A stretch of 64,000 nucleotides of DNA, from positions 1,550,001-1,614,000 of the forward strand of contig JAZHRO010000062.1 of NCBI GenBank assembly GCA_037157565.1. The letters run 5' to 3'. Source of the stretch: Thalassia testudinum (lineage: Eukaryota > Streptophyta > Magnoliopsida > Alismatales > Hydrocharitaceae). Shown piece after piece: positions 36,391 through 46,195 of the stretch. The stretch's first letter is position 1. Each line of letters opens with the position of its first letter. The position numbers and the translations under genes were made by a program. A model generated the notes under the pieces. It worked only from the letters and a program-made list of their open reading frames with translations, ran no database searches and had not been told where the DNA came from.

Positions 36391-37280
36391 CAATAGGATC
36401 ATGAATAACATAGAGTTCGGGTTTTATTGAGACATACCCATCGCTAGCCTTGGCCTCCTCGGTGATCACATTCACCTGAATATTCCCATTTGTGGTCTTC
36501 TGCTGAGCTTTATTAGAATGACAATCCTTCTTCCAATGCCCAACCTGCCCATAGTGCCAGCATGGTTTGTTCTTGGATTTCTTCTGAATCTTGGGTGTGG
36601 CCTTCATTTTGTTTTTATTATTTTTTCTTTTATTCTCCTTGCCCTTAGATGTCATGACATTCACCTTAAACTCCACAGACATTACAGGCTTCTGTTTTCT
36701 ATGCTCTTCCTCAATAGCAATGGCTATCATCAAGTCATCAGGAGAAATTTTTCCCTTCCTATGCTTGAGAGTCATCCTGAAGTCCTCCCAAGATTTAGGA
36801 AATTTCTCAATGATAGACATAACTTGAAACTTTTCAGGGAGCTTCATTTCAGCCCCTGCTAAACCATGGAGCAATAACAAAAATTCGTGTGCCTGCTCTG
36901 ATACTGATTTACCCTCACCCATTTAGAGTTTAAGGAATTTTGCGACAGAGTATTTTTCAATACCAAAGTCATTGGTATTATACCTCTTGTCCAACTCCTC
37001 CCATAGCCCCTTCGCAGTGGACATGGCTGTGCTGTATACATCAAACAACACATTGGAAAATGCCAATAAGATGCAACCATGACAAATACGGTTGCACTCA
37101 TTCCATACATCCACCGCCTTTTGGCCTTCAGGAGTGGATTTTTCCTTATCCAAATTCAGGCAATCGATTTCCAACACCGAGATCAAACCAAATTCTCATG
37201 CGTTGTTGCCAATGCTTGAAATATTTCCCATCAAATTTCTTGGGCATACCAGATAAGTCTACATGTGATTTAAAAGTCAT
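36302..37280 (-). pseudogene. Tork-like copia gag
   Basis: A minus-strand start is plausible at 37280, giving MTFKSHVDLSGMPKKFDGKY and KHWQQRMRIWFDL, the usual gag N-terminus. A frame change then leads to VDVWNECNRICHGCILLAFS and GLWEELDKRYNTND (36923-37186). After a stop near 36922 it continues MGEGKSVSEQAHEFLLLLHG to the zinc knuckle region (about 36560). The knuckle reads CWHYGQVGHWKKDC, so the second Cys is Tyr and metal binding is probably lost. The three frame or stop lesions mean no intact Gag. Confidence 0.9.
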
Positions 37281-37287
37281 TTCCGAC

Positions 37288-37860
37288 TGATGGGAACGTC
37301 ATCATGAGCCATAACTAGATCTATTTAGTCATTATCAAGGAATACATGCTCCTACATAACCGCCAGAGAACCCTTATTCATTGCATAATCATTCTAAGAG
37401 AAAGATAAGAAAATAAGGTGAAAATTGTAATTTTACTATCATATCATGAATGCAGTACAACCATGGGTTTTCCTAGGGGGTAATTAAGGGTCAAATGATC
37501 TTAAATATCCAATAAGTGGGTTCATACAGACAGAAAAGGGAATTCGCGTGTTTTGAGAATTAAGTGACATCTGAAACCCTAAAAACATATCCTCTTAATT
37601 AACTGTGATTTTGGTTAGGATAAAATTCACCTAAAACCTCTAAAATTCATATAAAAATATTCTCTAGGGTTTGGTATGATTGATTTGACCATCAGAACCT
37701 GTCTTGATCCAAAATAGAATCCTAGATAGACATTTACCCTAATTTGGGTAATTATGCAAATTACCCCGTCAAACTAGGTCAAAATCAAAATCCAACTTCA
37801 CCATTGAATTTCTTAGGTCCAGATTAGGTTTGTACCAAAATTTGGGCCTAATCTGAGATC
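37288..37860 (+). mobile_element. LTR fragment of the 9.4-12.2 kb family inside the copia
   Basis: It starts TGATGGGAACGTCATCATGAGCCATAA and runs colinear with the reverse complement of 12190 down to about 11540. It lies exactly between copia gag and the shortened 5' LTR, where U5 and the primer site should be. It lacks the 70-bp retroposed insert seen at 12061-12130. It is a truncated insertion or recombination product. No matching right end was found. Confidence 0.8.
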
Positions 37861-37880
37861 ATCTCCTTGTGCATCTCCTT

Positions 37881-38594
37881 GTGGATCTCTCAATCTCCTT
37901 GTGCAAGATGGACAAAAGTGATTGGAGATTTTTTCTACCAATCTCACGTCGAACGAACGCACTAAGAAAAAGAGACAAGAATGAGAGAGAGAGAGGGAGA
38001 GAGTGGAGAGAGTTTTTTTGCTCTTGTTGTACGTCAAATGAGAGCCCCCTCATGGCCCTTATATAGAGCCCACAACCAGACGTTTAAGGAAACTCTCATT
38101 TTATGGAAACACGGCAGTTGATCGACCAATTAAGTTCATTGATCGACCAAAATAATTGGTTAATCAAACTTCACTAATTGGTTGACCAAACCAATTGATC
38201 GACCAAACTAAATTTATTGATTGACTAAAATAATTGGTCGACTAATTTTACATTTTGATAGACCAATCTAGGTCAAAATCGTGAGATTAAAAAGCTGTAG
38301 CAAAAGGAGAACAAGTTCCAAGTTCCAAATTGATTCTCACCCGAGCCCGAGCCGGAGCCAGAGCTGGAGCAGGGCAAGGCATGCATGCATACGTGCGTGG
38401 TCCCTAGCCCCATCTCTCACTCTTTACTACATATGTCGTGGGAGACAAAAGCCTTTTACACCCACCAAGCGGTTTGTTCACTTCTAGTATGGGACTAAAA
38501 CCTCTCTTAAAGCTCACTGAATTCAACATGAATTCCCATGTCACCATATAACAATTGCATCCCAATTAATGCCATTAAGTTCTCAATTTCAACA
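37881..38594 (-). repeat. Truncated 5' LTR of the Tork-like copia (714 bp)
   Basis: It matches 32120-32786 from the point GTGGATCTCTC onward, including the TATA box near 38055-38067 and the TTGATCGACCAA-rich field. It lacks the inner 400 or so bases present in the left LTR. A short repeat of ATCTCCTTGTG occurs three times at the truncation junction (about 37861-37900). Confidence 0.9.
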
Positions 38595-38599
38595 AATTA

Positions 38600-40474
38600 A
38601 GCTTAACTTTTTTAATAACAAATGGGAGATACAGAAGTTTGCGGATAACCACAATCACCCTATATCATCTCCTTCAAAGAAGAGCTATTTGAAATCCATT
38701 AAGAAAGTCATCGATCACATGAAGGTTCTATTAGACACCATGTCTGATGTGGACATTCCTGTGAACAAACAAGTTGCATTTATATCAAGGCATGGTGGTG
38801 TTGGTGAACATGTTACGAATGTCGTAAGGGATATATACAATATGAAGAGGGATGAGCGGAAGAAAATATCAGGTTTTGATGTACAAATGCTGATAGATCA
38901 TTTTGAGTACTGCAAGGCAATGACTCTGAAATTTTACTTTTCTTATGATTTGGACGAGGACAATTGTTTGAGACATTGCATGTGGATGGATCTAATCTCC
39001 ATTAAAGATTACAAGATTTTTGGCAATGTTGTATCATTTGATACGACGTATAAGACAAATAAGTACAAATTGATCTTGGCAACTCTTTGTGGTGTTAACC
39101 ACCATAAGAAGTCTGTTATGTTTTCCAATGGATTTTTATTGAATGAGTCGAAGGAATCCTTTGAGTGGTTTTTTAATAAGGTCATTGATGCTGTTGGTGC
39201 TCACCCATTATCAATTGTCATCGACCAAGACCCATCTATTGGTGCTGCTATTTCATCTTGTTTTCCCAACACAGTACATCAATTCTGTACATTTCACATT
39301 GTGAACAAATTTAGTTCAAAAATTGGTTTTGGGAACTTTGCTGCTAAAGCAATTTCGGAATTGAGTGGATTGATATGGCAATGCAAGGATCCGAGAGATT
39401 TCGATGATCGTTGGTACTGCATCATTGAGAGTTGTGGTCTTATCGACAACAAGTGCCTAAAGTCTATTTTTGATTTAAGATCTAGATGGGTACCTACATA
39501 CATGTATAAAAGATTTGTTATGGGGTTGAAGACTACGCAGAGAAGTGAGAGTCTCCACTCATTTCTCAATAACTCTATCACAAAGTAAAATACACTATAT
39601 GAGTTCATATGTAGGTTTTAAACTACATCAACAAGATCAGAGAGAACAAGAATGCAATGGACAATGACTCTTTGACAAGACGATCGTTCATCCATACATC
39701 TTGGGAAATTAAGAAACAACTGTCAGACATTTATACAAAGACTATTTTCTATGATGCTTAGAAAGAGATCAATGGTTCTTTGATGTTGAATGTTTTTGAT
39801 GCAAGCATTGGTGATTGTGGATCGAAATATAGAACAATAAGCATTGATATAAGGTGTGAAGAAAATGAGGTTACATTTTTAATGGCTGATAAAGTATATA
39901 GATGTGATTGCAGATAAATGGATTTTTTTGGTATACCATGCAAGCACATCTTTGCTGTTCTGAAACACAAGAATATATCATGCATCAGGGATTCTTATAT
40001 TCTTCCTAGATGGAGGAGTAACATCAAGAAATTAGGAAATTACCCTATTTACAAGGTATCAAGCCACAATGATGCCAAGGAGCTACACCATCTATGCTCA
40101 GTTCTCATCAACGATGCTATTAAATACGAAGAGACTATTGCAATGGAAAAAGATGCAATCGAGTCTGCAATTAATGGTGTTCATACATTAGTAAATAAGA
40201 AGATTTCACTTAACGAAGAACCTATTAATCGTTCATTGAGCAACTACCGCCACAGTGATATAATGGTAATGGAACCAAAGTATGTGAAGACAAAAGGTAG
40301 CAGCAAAAGTGGTAGGCTGAAACATGGTAGTGACTGAATTAATCCTATATCTAAACTGAAGTAATGTTGAGGTTGACAATGCAAGTATTTCCTAAAGTTT
40401 AACGTAAGGCATGACTCAAGGAATTGTCCGTTGAAGAATGCATCTTCTGCAACTACATTTTGTAGGTATTGAGT
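38600..40474 (+). other. Transposase exon 2, 3' part (MULE core, SWIM)
   Basis: After the second AATTA copy (38595-38599) the reading frame continues AGCTTAACTTT, that is KLNFFNNKWEIQKF, completing the FAR1 domain interrupted at 31695. The frame is open for about 330 codons to 39586 and carries the whole MULE catalytic core. The upstream ATG at 38569 lies in copia LTR sequence and is not a genuine start. From 39589 to 39900 the frame is broken, and from 39918 to 40337 it is open again with the SWIM finger. A degenerate zinc knuckle follows to about 40474. Confidence 0.9.
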
Positions 40475-41660
40475 AGCTACAATTAATAAAATGGACCTTT
40501 TTCTCCCATAGTATTACTCACCATTGTTTGCTTATTTTTTATCATTCATTTTCTCATTGTACTGACCAAACACAAATGTGAATGATATCAGGCTGTCAAG
40601 CAACTGATCCATGTCATTCAGGCCATATGATATTTCAAAGTCAATTAGACATTATCTTAAATTTTTTCCATATGTTAATATTTTGTAGCTACATTTTCCA
40701 CCAAATAATTTGATAGATACATTATCAAGAATATTTATATTCACTATATGTTTATTGTTCGTAATTAAATTTTGTTTATATCAGGTTCCATAGCATGGTT
40801 TATTTATTTCTTCATGGATGAAGATGCTGAATCTTTTTGTTTCATGATTAAACTAGAAGGTGCATCTTGAAGCATGTGTTCACGAATAAGTGTTTGTTAC
40901 CATTGTATTACAAGTTGGAATAAAACAAAAGTGTTTGTTTCTTATATTGATGATTGGATGTATTACAGCAGGCCTTTGTAGTTGTATTACAAAGATTTAG
41001 TCTATACGTAATTTGTAATGCAATCAATATACATTTGCATTACAATTGGAGATTTGTAATATAACATAGAGGTGACCCCTTAATGGTACATGCACATACT
41101 TCGTCAGTGTATACTAAAACACCAAACAATTATCAAAATGACATTATTTTAGTTATAATACAAATGAAAAAAAATGAATGTAATACGACGTTGATCAGTG
41201 AAATCTCAGATGAAAATATGATGTATTAACATGTATAGTTTAAAGCTTTATTAATTACATGAGATTATAAAAAATGTATCACATTTTTTCTAGTGAGTCA
41301 ACAATCAGGTTCATGTTCACTACAGAAAATATTTTAGAATTTGAACACATGTAATCACAAGCAAGAGAGTTGAAATTTTTCAAAGTAAATAATGTAGTTT
41401 GTAACTATACTAAGGATTATAAAACAAGTTTCACAACTGTTCAATACATTTCATACACCATGTACATATTGTCAACTACACTAAACATCTATAAATTAAG
41501 CAGCTATAAGTATAACCCAAAAAACATTAATTTGTTTAGACCACCAAATCAAAGTTGTTTGTAACCATGTTTACTGAATATCTAAAGTAAAGATCTCCCA
41601 GAAAATAAAAGTCCAAAAAAGGCACCAATTTCTTTGTGTACCTTAGAGAACCATTGTACA
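40475..41660. other. Convergent intergenic region of the MULE unit
   Basis: AT-rich, with no gene. It carries GTATTAC motifs (about 40905, 40968, 40985, 41178). It lies between the 3' ends of the transposase and the Ulp1-like gene, which converge as mudrA and mudrB do in MuDR. Confidence 0.55.
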
Positions 41661-42240
41661 TCAACAAATACCTATAACAAATTTGCTAACAATTTGGTCA
41701 TTTTCATCTGACCCACATTCGAGAAGAATGGTTGTTATTTGTTCCCAGAACTTTCCAATCTCACTATGCTTGAATTTTATCTCCTTTCTGTCACAAGTGA
41801 AGTCCACGTATTTTAGGAGATATATCCCACAGTCGATGCTCGTATCTAGTTGCTGGGGCGTGTCCTTGATGAATCATATTCCCTAATCGCATGTCCTCTC
41901 ACTTTGAATTGTTCTTGCATAGAATCTTGCTGCTATGTCTCTCTATCCAGGAAAGAAAAGTTGCACAATAGTTATATCATCTTAGCTACACCCATTATAA
42001 CTTGTATCTAATATAATTTTAAAAAAAATACATTGTAATCTTACCCATCGATAGGCCTTAGTCTTGCTCCTTCTATCATGACCCAAGGAGTCATAGACCT
42101 AGAATTCCTTAGCTTCGAAGCAAGCTACAAGTAGCATCCACTATCTTGGAAGATGAACGGGGAAGAATGCCTTCTTGATGTTTCCATATGTGCATGGCCT
42201 TACATCAAAGATTTCATCCAAATTTTTTATCAAGCTGTAC
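41661..42240 (-). other. Ulp1-like (C48) peptidase domain
   Basis: Reading leftward: FFPVHLPR, then TAG (42143-42141) where the catalytic His of the HW pair is expected, then WMLLVACFEAKEF, a second TAG, VYDSL with the family Asp, and IDCGIYLLKY with the Cys nucleophile. The order and spacing fit the His-Asp-Cys triad of C48 peptidases. The stop codon at 41663-41661 closes the frame. Confidence 0.78.
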
Positions 42241-44178
42241 ATACGTCAAGCACAACGGGATCAACCGGACTTATATGACATAACACTTGTTGATTTCAAA
42301 GATCAATGTTGTAATATAAAGATCAAGTAGCTAGGTTTACTCACCATGATTGTCAATGATGCAAAGAAGTAAGGTGCTTTTCCCTTGCAAACTATGGAAT
42401 GTTTGAAAGAAAGGCAATCCATGTATGCGTCGATAATCTATATTACACCGCACACATTGAGCACTATTACTGTGTATAATATTAATTATTATGCCATTTT
42501 TACAAACTTGTAATTTAGTTACTGTGTCCTTAACCATCCCTCCGTACAGAAGATTGTGTAGATGCTGGCCCGTACAGTAGTTGTCAAGTAGTGTGTGATA
42601 ATTCCTACACAACCTGAGATTTTCGAACATAATTACAAGAGACCAAATTAAAAAGTAATGTATTTATTGGAGTTTTTCGTGTTACGATTAACTTATCTGA
42701 TGAGCCGTGAATATCTGTTAAATGCATTTTTTGCATTACATCAAACTAGATGTATGCTGAACCCGAATAATTGTATTTCAATTTATTTGAATGGGTGTTT
42801 TTTGTAATAGCAAATTGTACCACTATGTTATATTATACATATAGTAGGTTGTTACATGGTTTAATGTATTACAGATGTGAGTTGTAAAGTTAACGAGTCT
42901 AGTAGTTATCAAATATGCAAGACGTATATATAAATGGATTATTACACACATCTAATTCTTACTTGTTAGTAGGATCACATAGAAATGATTAGATTACATT
43001 GTTCTCCTCTTCCGTCACATCATGACGTCCCTCGTAATCGTCCCTTGGATCACATAGATACTAAACAGATCAAAGTTAGAAATTATTCATAACATTCCAT
43101 ATGGATACATTTTTTTATAGATGTTATCTATTTTAGAAATATTCAAATACTCAAACCATCACTATCAATGTCGTCGTTCATAGGTAGTTTTAAACCTGAG
43201 TTCTTCTTACCATCTTCACCTTCAGATCTTTTTTCCCTTTCATCATGTTCATCGTTGACATCAGCAACAATCTTTGTCTCCTTTTCTTTTTTCTTCTTTA
43301 TTTTTTTTGCTTCATTTTTACCTTCATCTAATAACCTTTCCTCATCCAGATTACTCACCACACCTTTTGTTGTACATCATCTCTCCCCCTCTTGATTTCC
43401 GTTCTTAATTTTATCCTCCCCACCATTGAACTTGGTGTCGTTCCCTTCTTTCCTCTATTCTTTTTCTCCCTCACATGCCTTTCATCTCATGCATGTGAAG
43501 ATTTCTCTCCTGAATGTATGCTGTCACCACGATCAACCCTTTCCTCCATTGTCTCGGTTGCCCTATTTGTTGCAGATCCTTGAACATAGCCTAAATCATC
43601 AATCCTACACCCCCTATGTTAAACCCAGATCAAATGACGGTGCATTGATATTTGTATCAAACATCCTTGAATCATTGTCACCCGTCTCTCCACCATTACA
43701 TCAATCAGGCACCTCTCTAATAGATATGGTCTCGGCTAATGACATGTCTACCTGTATTTTTATGTTCTTCTCCTTTACTTGCTCCTTTTGTCTTTGTTCC
43801 AGTTCATCGAGTGCTTCCTCCAACTTGATCACCTTATTCTTCAAAAGCTCATTTTCTTCCTTCAGAAAATTCTTCTCTTCAATACAAGTGGTTAATATGC
43901 ATTCCCCACTTGCATTACAACTACCATACTCCTCTGTGGGTTTTTCTACCCTCAATGGAATAAGGTTCTATGGAAAATCCAATATCATAAACGGCCTCCT
44001 ATGTACAAACCCCGAGGCCTCAAACTTCTCCAATGAAAAGATGTAATCATTTGCACCCACCCAAAACATTTCATTCTTTTTAGCAATAAGTCTTTCATAA
44101 ACCTGTTTAATGTTTTTTAGTCAATTACATTGTACATAATTGTAAATTAGTAACAATCAAGTACACGATGAGACTTAC

Positions 44179-44304
44179 CGTATCACTTGTGATGCGGTCC
44201 ATGTCTTTTAATTTCATCAGGCTTACTCCTGTCCACTTTCTTAACCGTGGCCTGAGATCCCTATTTATATATGAATCCTTGAAGCAATGTTCCATCACCC
44301 AAAC
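44179..44304 (-). other. Internal exon of the Ulp1-like gene (42 codons)
   Basis: It is bounded by acceptor TATATAG and donor ACG/GTAAGT. It encodes VWVMEHCFKDSYINRDLRPR and KWTGVSLMKLKDMDRITSDT and is open throughout. The sharp splice sites and in-frame length support a real exon. Confidence 0.75.
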
Positions 44305-46130
44305 CTATATACAAATTTATTTTTCATGATATCAATATAATTTGTTGCGACACACAATTATACTTACAAGATTAAATTCTTATAGTTAGGTCAAGTATAC
44401 TTACATACAAACAAGACACACATCCATTCAAGTATTCAAGAGATTCTGAGCTACCTCCTCCATCCATTGACTCCAACTTTCTTGCCATGTCTTTCATCTT
44501 AGATAAGATGAAATCTACCATAGCTGATGAGCAATTAAAGTATTTAGTGTCTTCCAACGAGTCAATATAATTCAAAAGGATCCTTGGAAATGAATAACCA
44601 GAATCCAGAAACAAGAAGGTAGTAAACATCATGCATATCAAACATGTCATGAATATGTACATCGACTTGTCATCATCATAATGATAATATGAATTCAAGA
44701 TTAGTTCAATAGACCTTCTATCTAAGTGTGTGTCCCTCTTGAATATGTTCTCTTGACAATAGCTCACCTATGGAAGTGCTTTCTCATTAACCTTTACATC
44801 ATACCCACTGCTGGATATCCCTGGTATGAGGCTGATATCCTCATTTGAGAATTCAACAACTGTCCCACCCAGAAGAAATTTCCTATTACCTTTATAACGC
44901 CAGACTATCCACTTGAGAACATTTGTGTCAATGTTGACCTTTGACACTCCAACCAGCCTATAAAAAGCTATTTTTTCAAGGAGCTCTTTCTGCTTATCCG
45001 TCAACTCATGTTTGTCCATGAACTCCTTGAAATGTTGGATGTAGTATCGGTGTGTGATCTTCCAAACATTTGTTATTTAGTTTGATCTTCTTGTAATTTT
45101 CTACAGTTATTTTTTAACATAAAATTGATAGCACACCTAAATGTGATATTTATGACATGTTATCTTTATATTAGAAGCATTTTATTTCCAGTTAGAGGTA
45201 AGAAATAATTACAAAACCTTTATTCTTGCATCCGTCACCATCTGCCCCAGATGATTGCTTGCTTGATGTTTTCTTTTTCTTTGCGTTCCCATCTAGTACA
45301 TGATGGTCTCCTTTCCTTTGTTGCTGTTCTTCGACTATGGGATTGGTTACATCATCATCTCTATCACTATTCATTGAAAGTCCTGATGCCATTCTGCCTC
45401 GTCATTCGAATAAGAAGTTGGAGTTAATCTCAGTTGAACAAGTCATCATAAATCATTGTGTACAAAAGTTGTATTACATAATCAATGATGTTTACTGTAT
45501 TACGCTTTTCATAATCAAGATATTACAATAGATGAAACATTGGAGTAATACAAATGATCATGTACCGAGTGTTATTAATGAGAAATACATCTTTTAAATT
45601 TTTGTATTACAACATCTCAACACACGTATTACAACTTATTAGAGCTATAGCCAACAAAGCAAATTCTTGCGTCAAACCCTTTTCAAATGCACACATCCAA
45701 TGTATATATATTTTTGTAATACAGAATGAAGCAAAACATAGGAACATACGTTTTCATCTACATATTTTACGATCGATATCGTAAGACTACAAATATGGGA
45801 AAGAGAACATCACATCATGGGACCCCTACCCCACTAGTCATTTTATACACATTAGTTTCCCCCTTTTTACATTCCTAACACAAACTAAGGGTTTTTTTTG
45901 CAAGCGCCATCATTCATTATCAACATCAAACTATGTTAGCATTGGACCTATTTTTTGAAAAAATCCTTTTTGACATTAGCCTAACCATATAGAACTATTT
46001 GAATATCTTTGACATCTAAGACGAAACCCTTATAAGCGACGTACTATACTTTCATTAGATTATTTTTCTTTCAAGAAAAGTTAGACACTTACATTATGCA
46101 CTTCATATATGCATCAGTTTTTCAACATAC

Positions 46131-46195
46131 CTGATTGTTGTGAGCCTCTTCCACCGATTGCTTTGAATTGAAGGTTTGGACGAGCTTGACGCCAT
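46131..46195 (-). other. First exon of the Ulp1-like gene
   Basis: The 65-nt exon starts ATGGCGTCAAGC and ends CAATCAG at a GTATGT donor. Its two leftover bases join the A at 45393 to restore an Arg codon and keep the frame into MASGLSMNSDRDDD. The acceptor (GCAG) has a poor pyrimidine tract, so the exon pairing is moderately supported. Confidence 0.6.

Larger units (their letters stand above)
31696..38594 (-). mobile_element. Ty1/copia element, Tork-like, inserted in transposase exon 2
   Basis: The target duplication AATTA is at 31691-31695 and 38595-38599, and the element runs from TGTTGAAATAAATG to TTTCAACA. The left (3') LTR is complete at 1091 bp. The right (5') LTR keeps only its outer 714 bp (37881-38594), because U5 and the primer site are replaced by an LTR fragment of another family (37288-37860). 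The gag-pol order on the minus strand is standard copia. The RT and gag wording fits the Tork/Tnt1 group. It is defective: the second catalytic Asp of RT is changed (YVDH), the protease motif is DIGA, and there are several stops. Confidence 0.95.
20216..40474 (+). pseudogene. FAR1/MULE-type transposase gene, split by two retrotransposons
   Basis: Exon 1 is 20216-20282, exon 2 starts at 31307 and resumes at 38600 after a copia insertion, and coding similarity ends near 40474. Domains in order are a FAR1 DNA-binding region (IGIEFNSV, KKFVCTSEGF, HRTGCGAKM, then KWEIQKFADNHNHP), a MULE DDE transposase core (VVSFDTTYKTNKYKL, IVIDQDPSIGAAI, FCTFHIVNKF, LKTTQRSESLHSFL), a SWIM zinc finger (CDC then FFGIPCKHIFAVLKHK) and a degenerate C-terminal zinc knuckle (DSRNCPLKN). 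The family comprises Mutator-like transposases and the FHY3/FAR1 factors domesticated from them. Intron 1 contains the Athila-like element (20423-30030). Damage includes a TAA at 31384-31386, a frameshift near 31435, a TAA after SFLNNSITK (about 39586), further stops to 39917 including one inside the SWIM motif, and frame loss at the C-terminus. Its convergent partner is the Ulp1-like gene at 41661-46195. Confidence 0.9.
41661..46195 (-). pseudogene. Mobile-domain-like protein with C48/Ulp1 peptidase domain, broken
   Basis: This is a multi-exon minus-strand gene. Exon 1 starts at ATG 46195 (MASSSSKPSIQSNRWKRLTT), with its donor after 46131. Later pieces are: a Lys/Asp-rich N-terminus (45393-45218); a globular region with NVLKWIVWRYKGNRKFLLGG and FSNEDISLIPGI (45050-44770) running on to a helical stretch ending in YLNGCVSCLY (to 44372), which resembles the domain that precedes Ulp1 in many plant transposon-carried proteins; exon 44304-44179; exon from 44102 with a coiled coil (ENELLKNKVIKLEEALDELE, about 43860-43800); and the peptidase (42630-41661). 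In the peptidase I see NLLYGGMVKDTVTK, AFFPVHLPR then a stop then WMLLV, VYDSLGHDRR, and DTSIDCGIYLLKYVDF with the catalytic Cys at 41831-41829. Known Ulp1 enzymes cleave SUMO-like conjugates. Stops occur at 44768-44766, near 43970, 43700, 42143-42141 and 42097, so it is dead here. Confidence 0.8.

Noticed and set aside
37288..37860. Reading this block as the normal leader of the Tork-like copia
   Set aside because: The homologous block at 11.54-12.19 kb is the outer end of a TG/CA-bounded solo LTR with its own duplication, so a foreign LTR fragment is the simpler view. It was not fully excluded.
38569..38599. ATG at 38569 as the start of a 339-residue protein
   Set aside because: The first residues come from copia LTR and the duplicated target site. 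The true frame comes from the FAR1 exon at 31307-31695.
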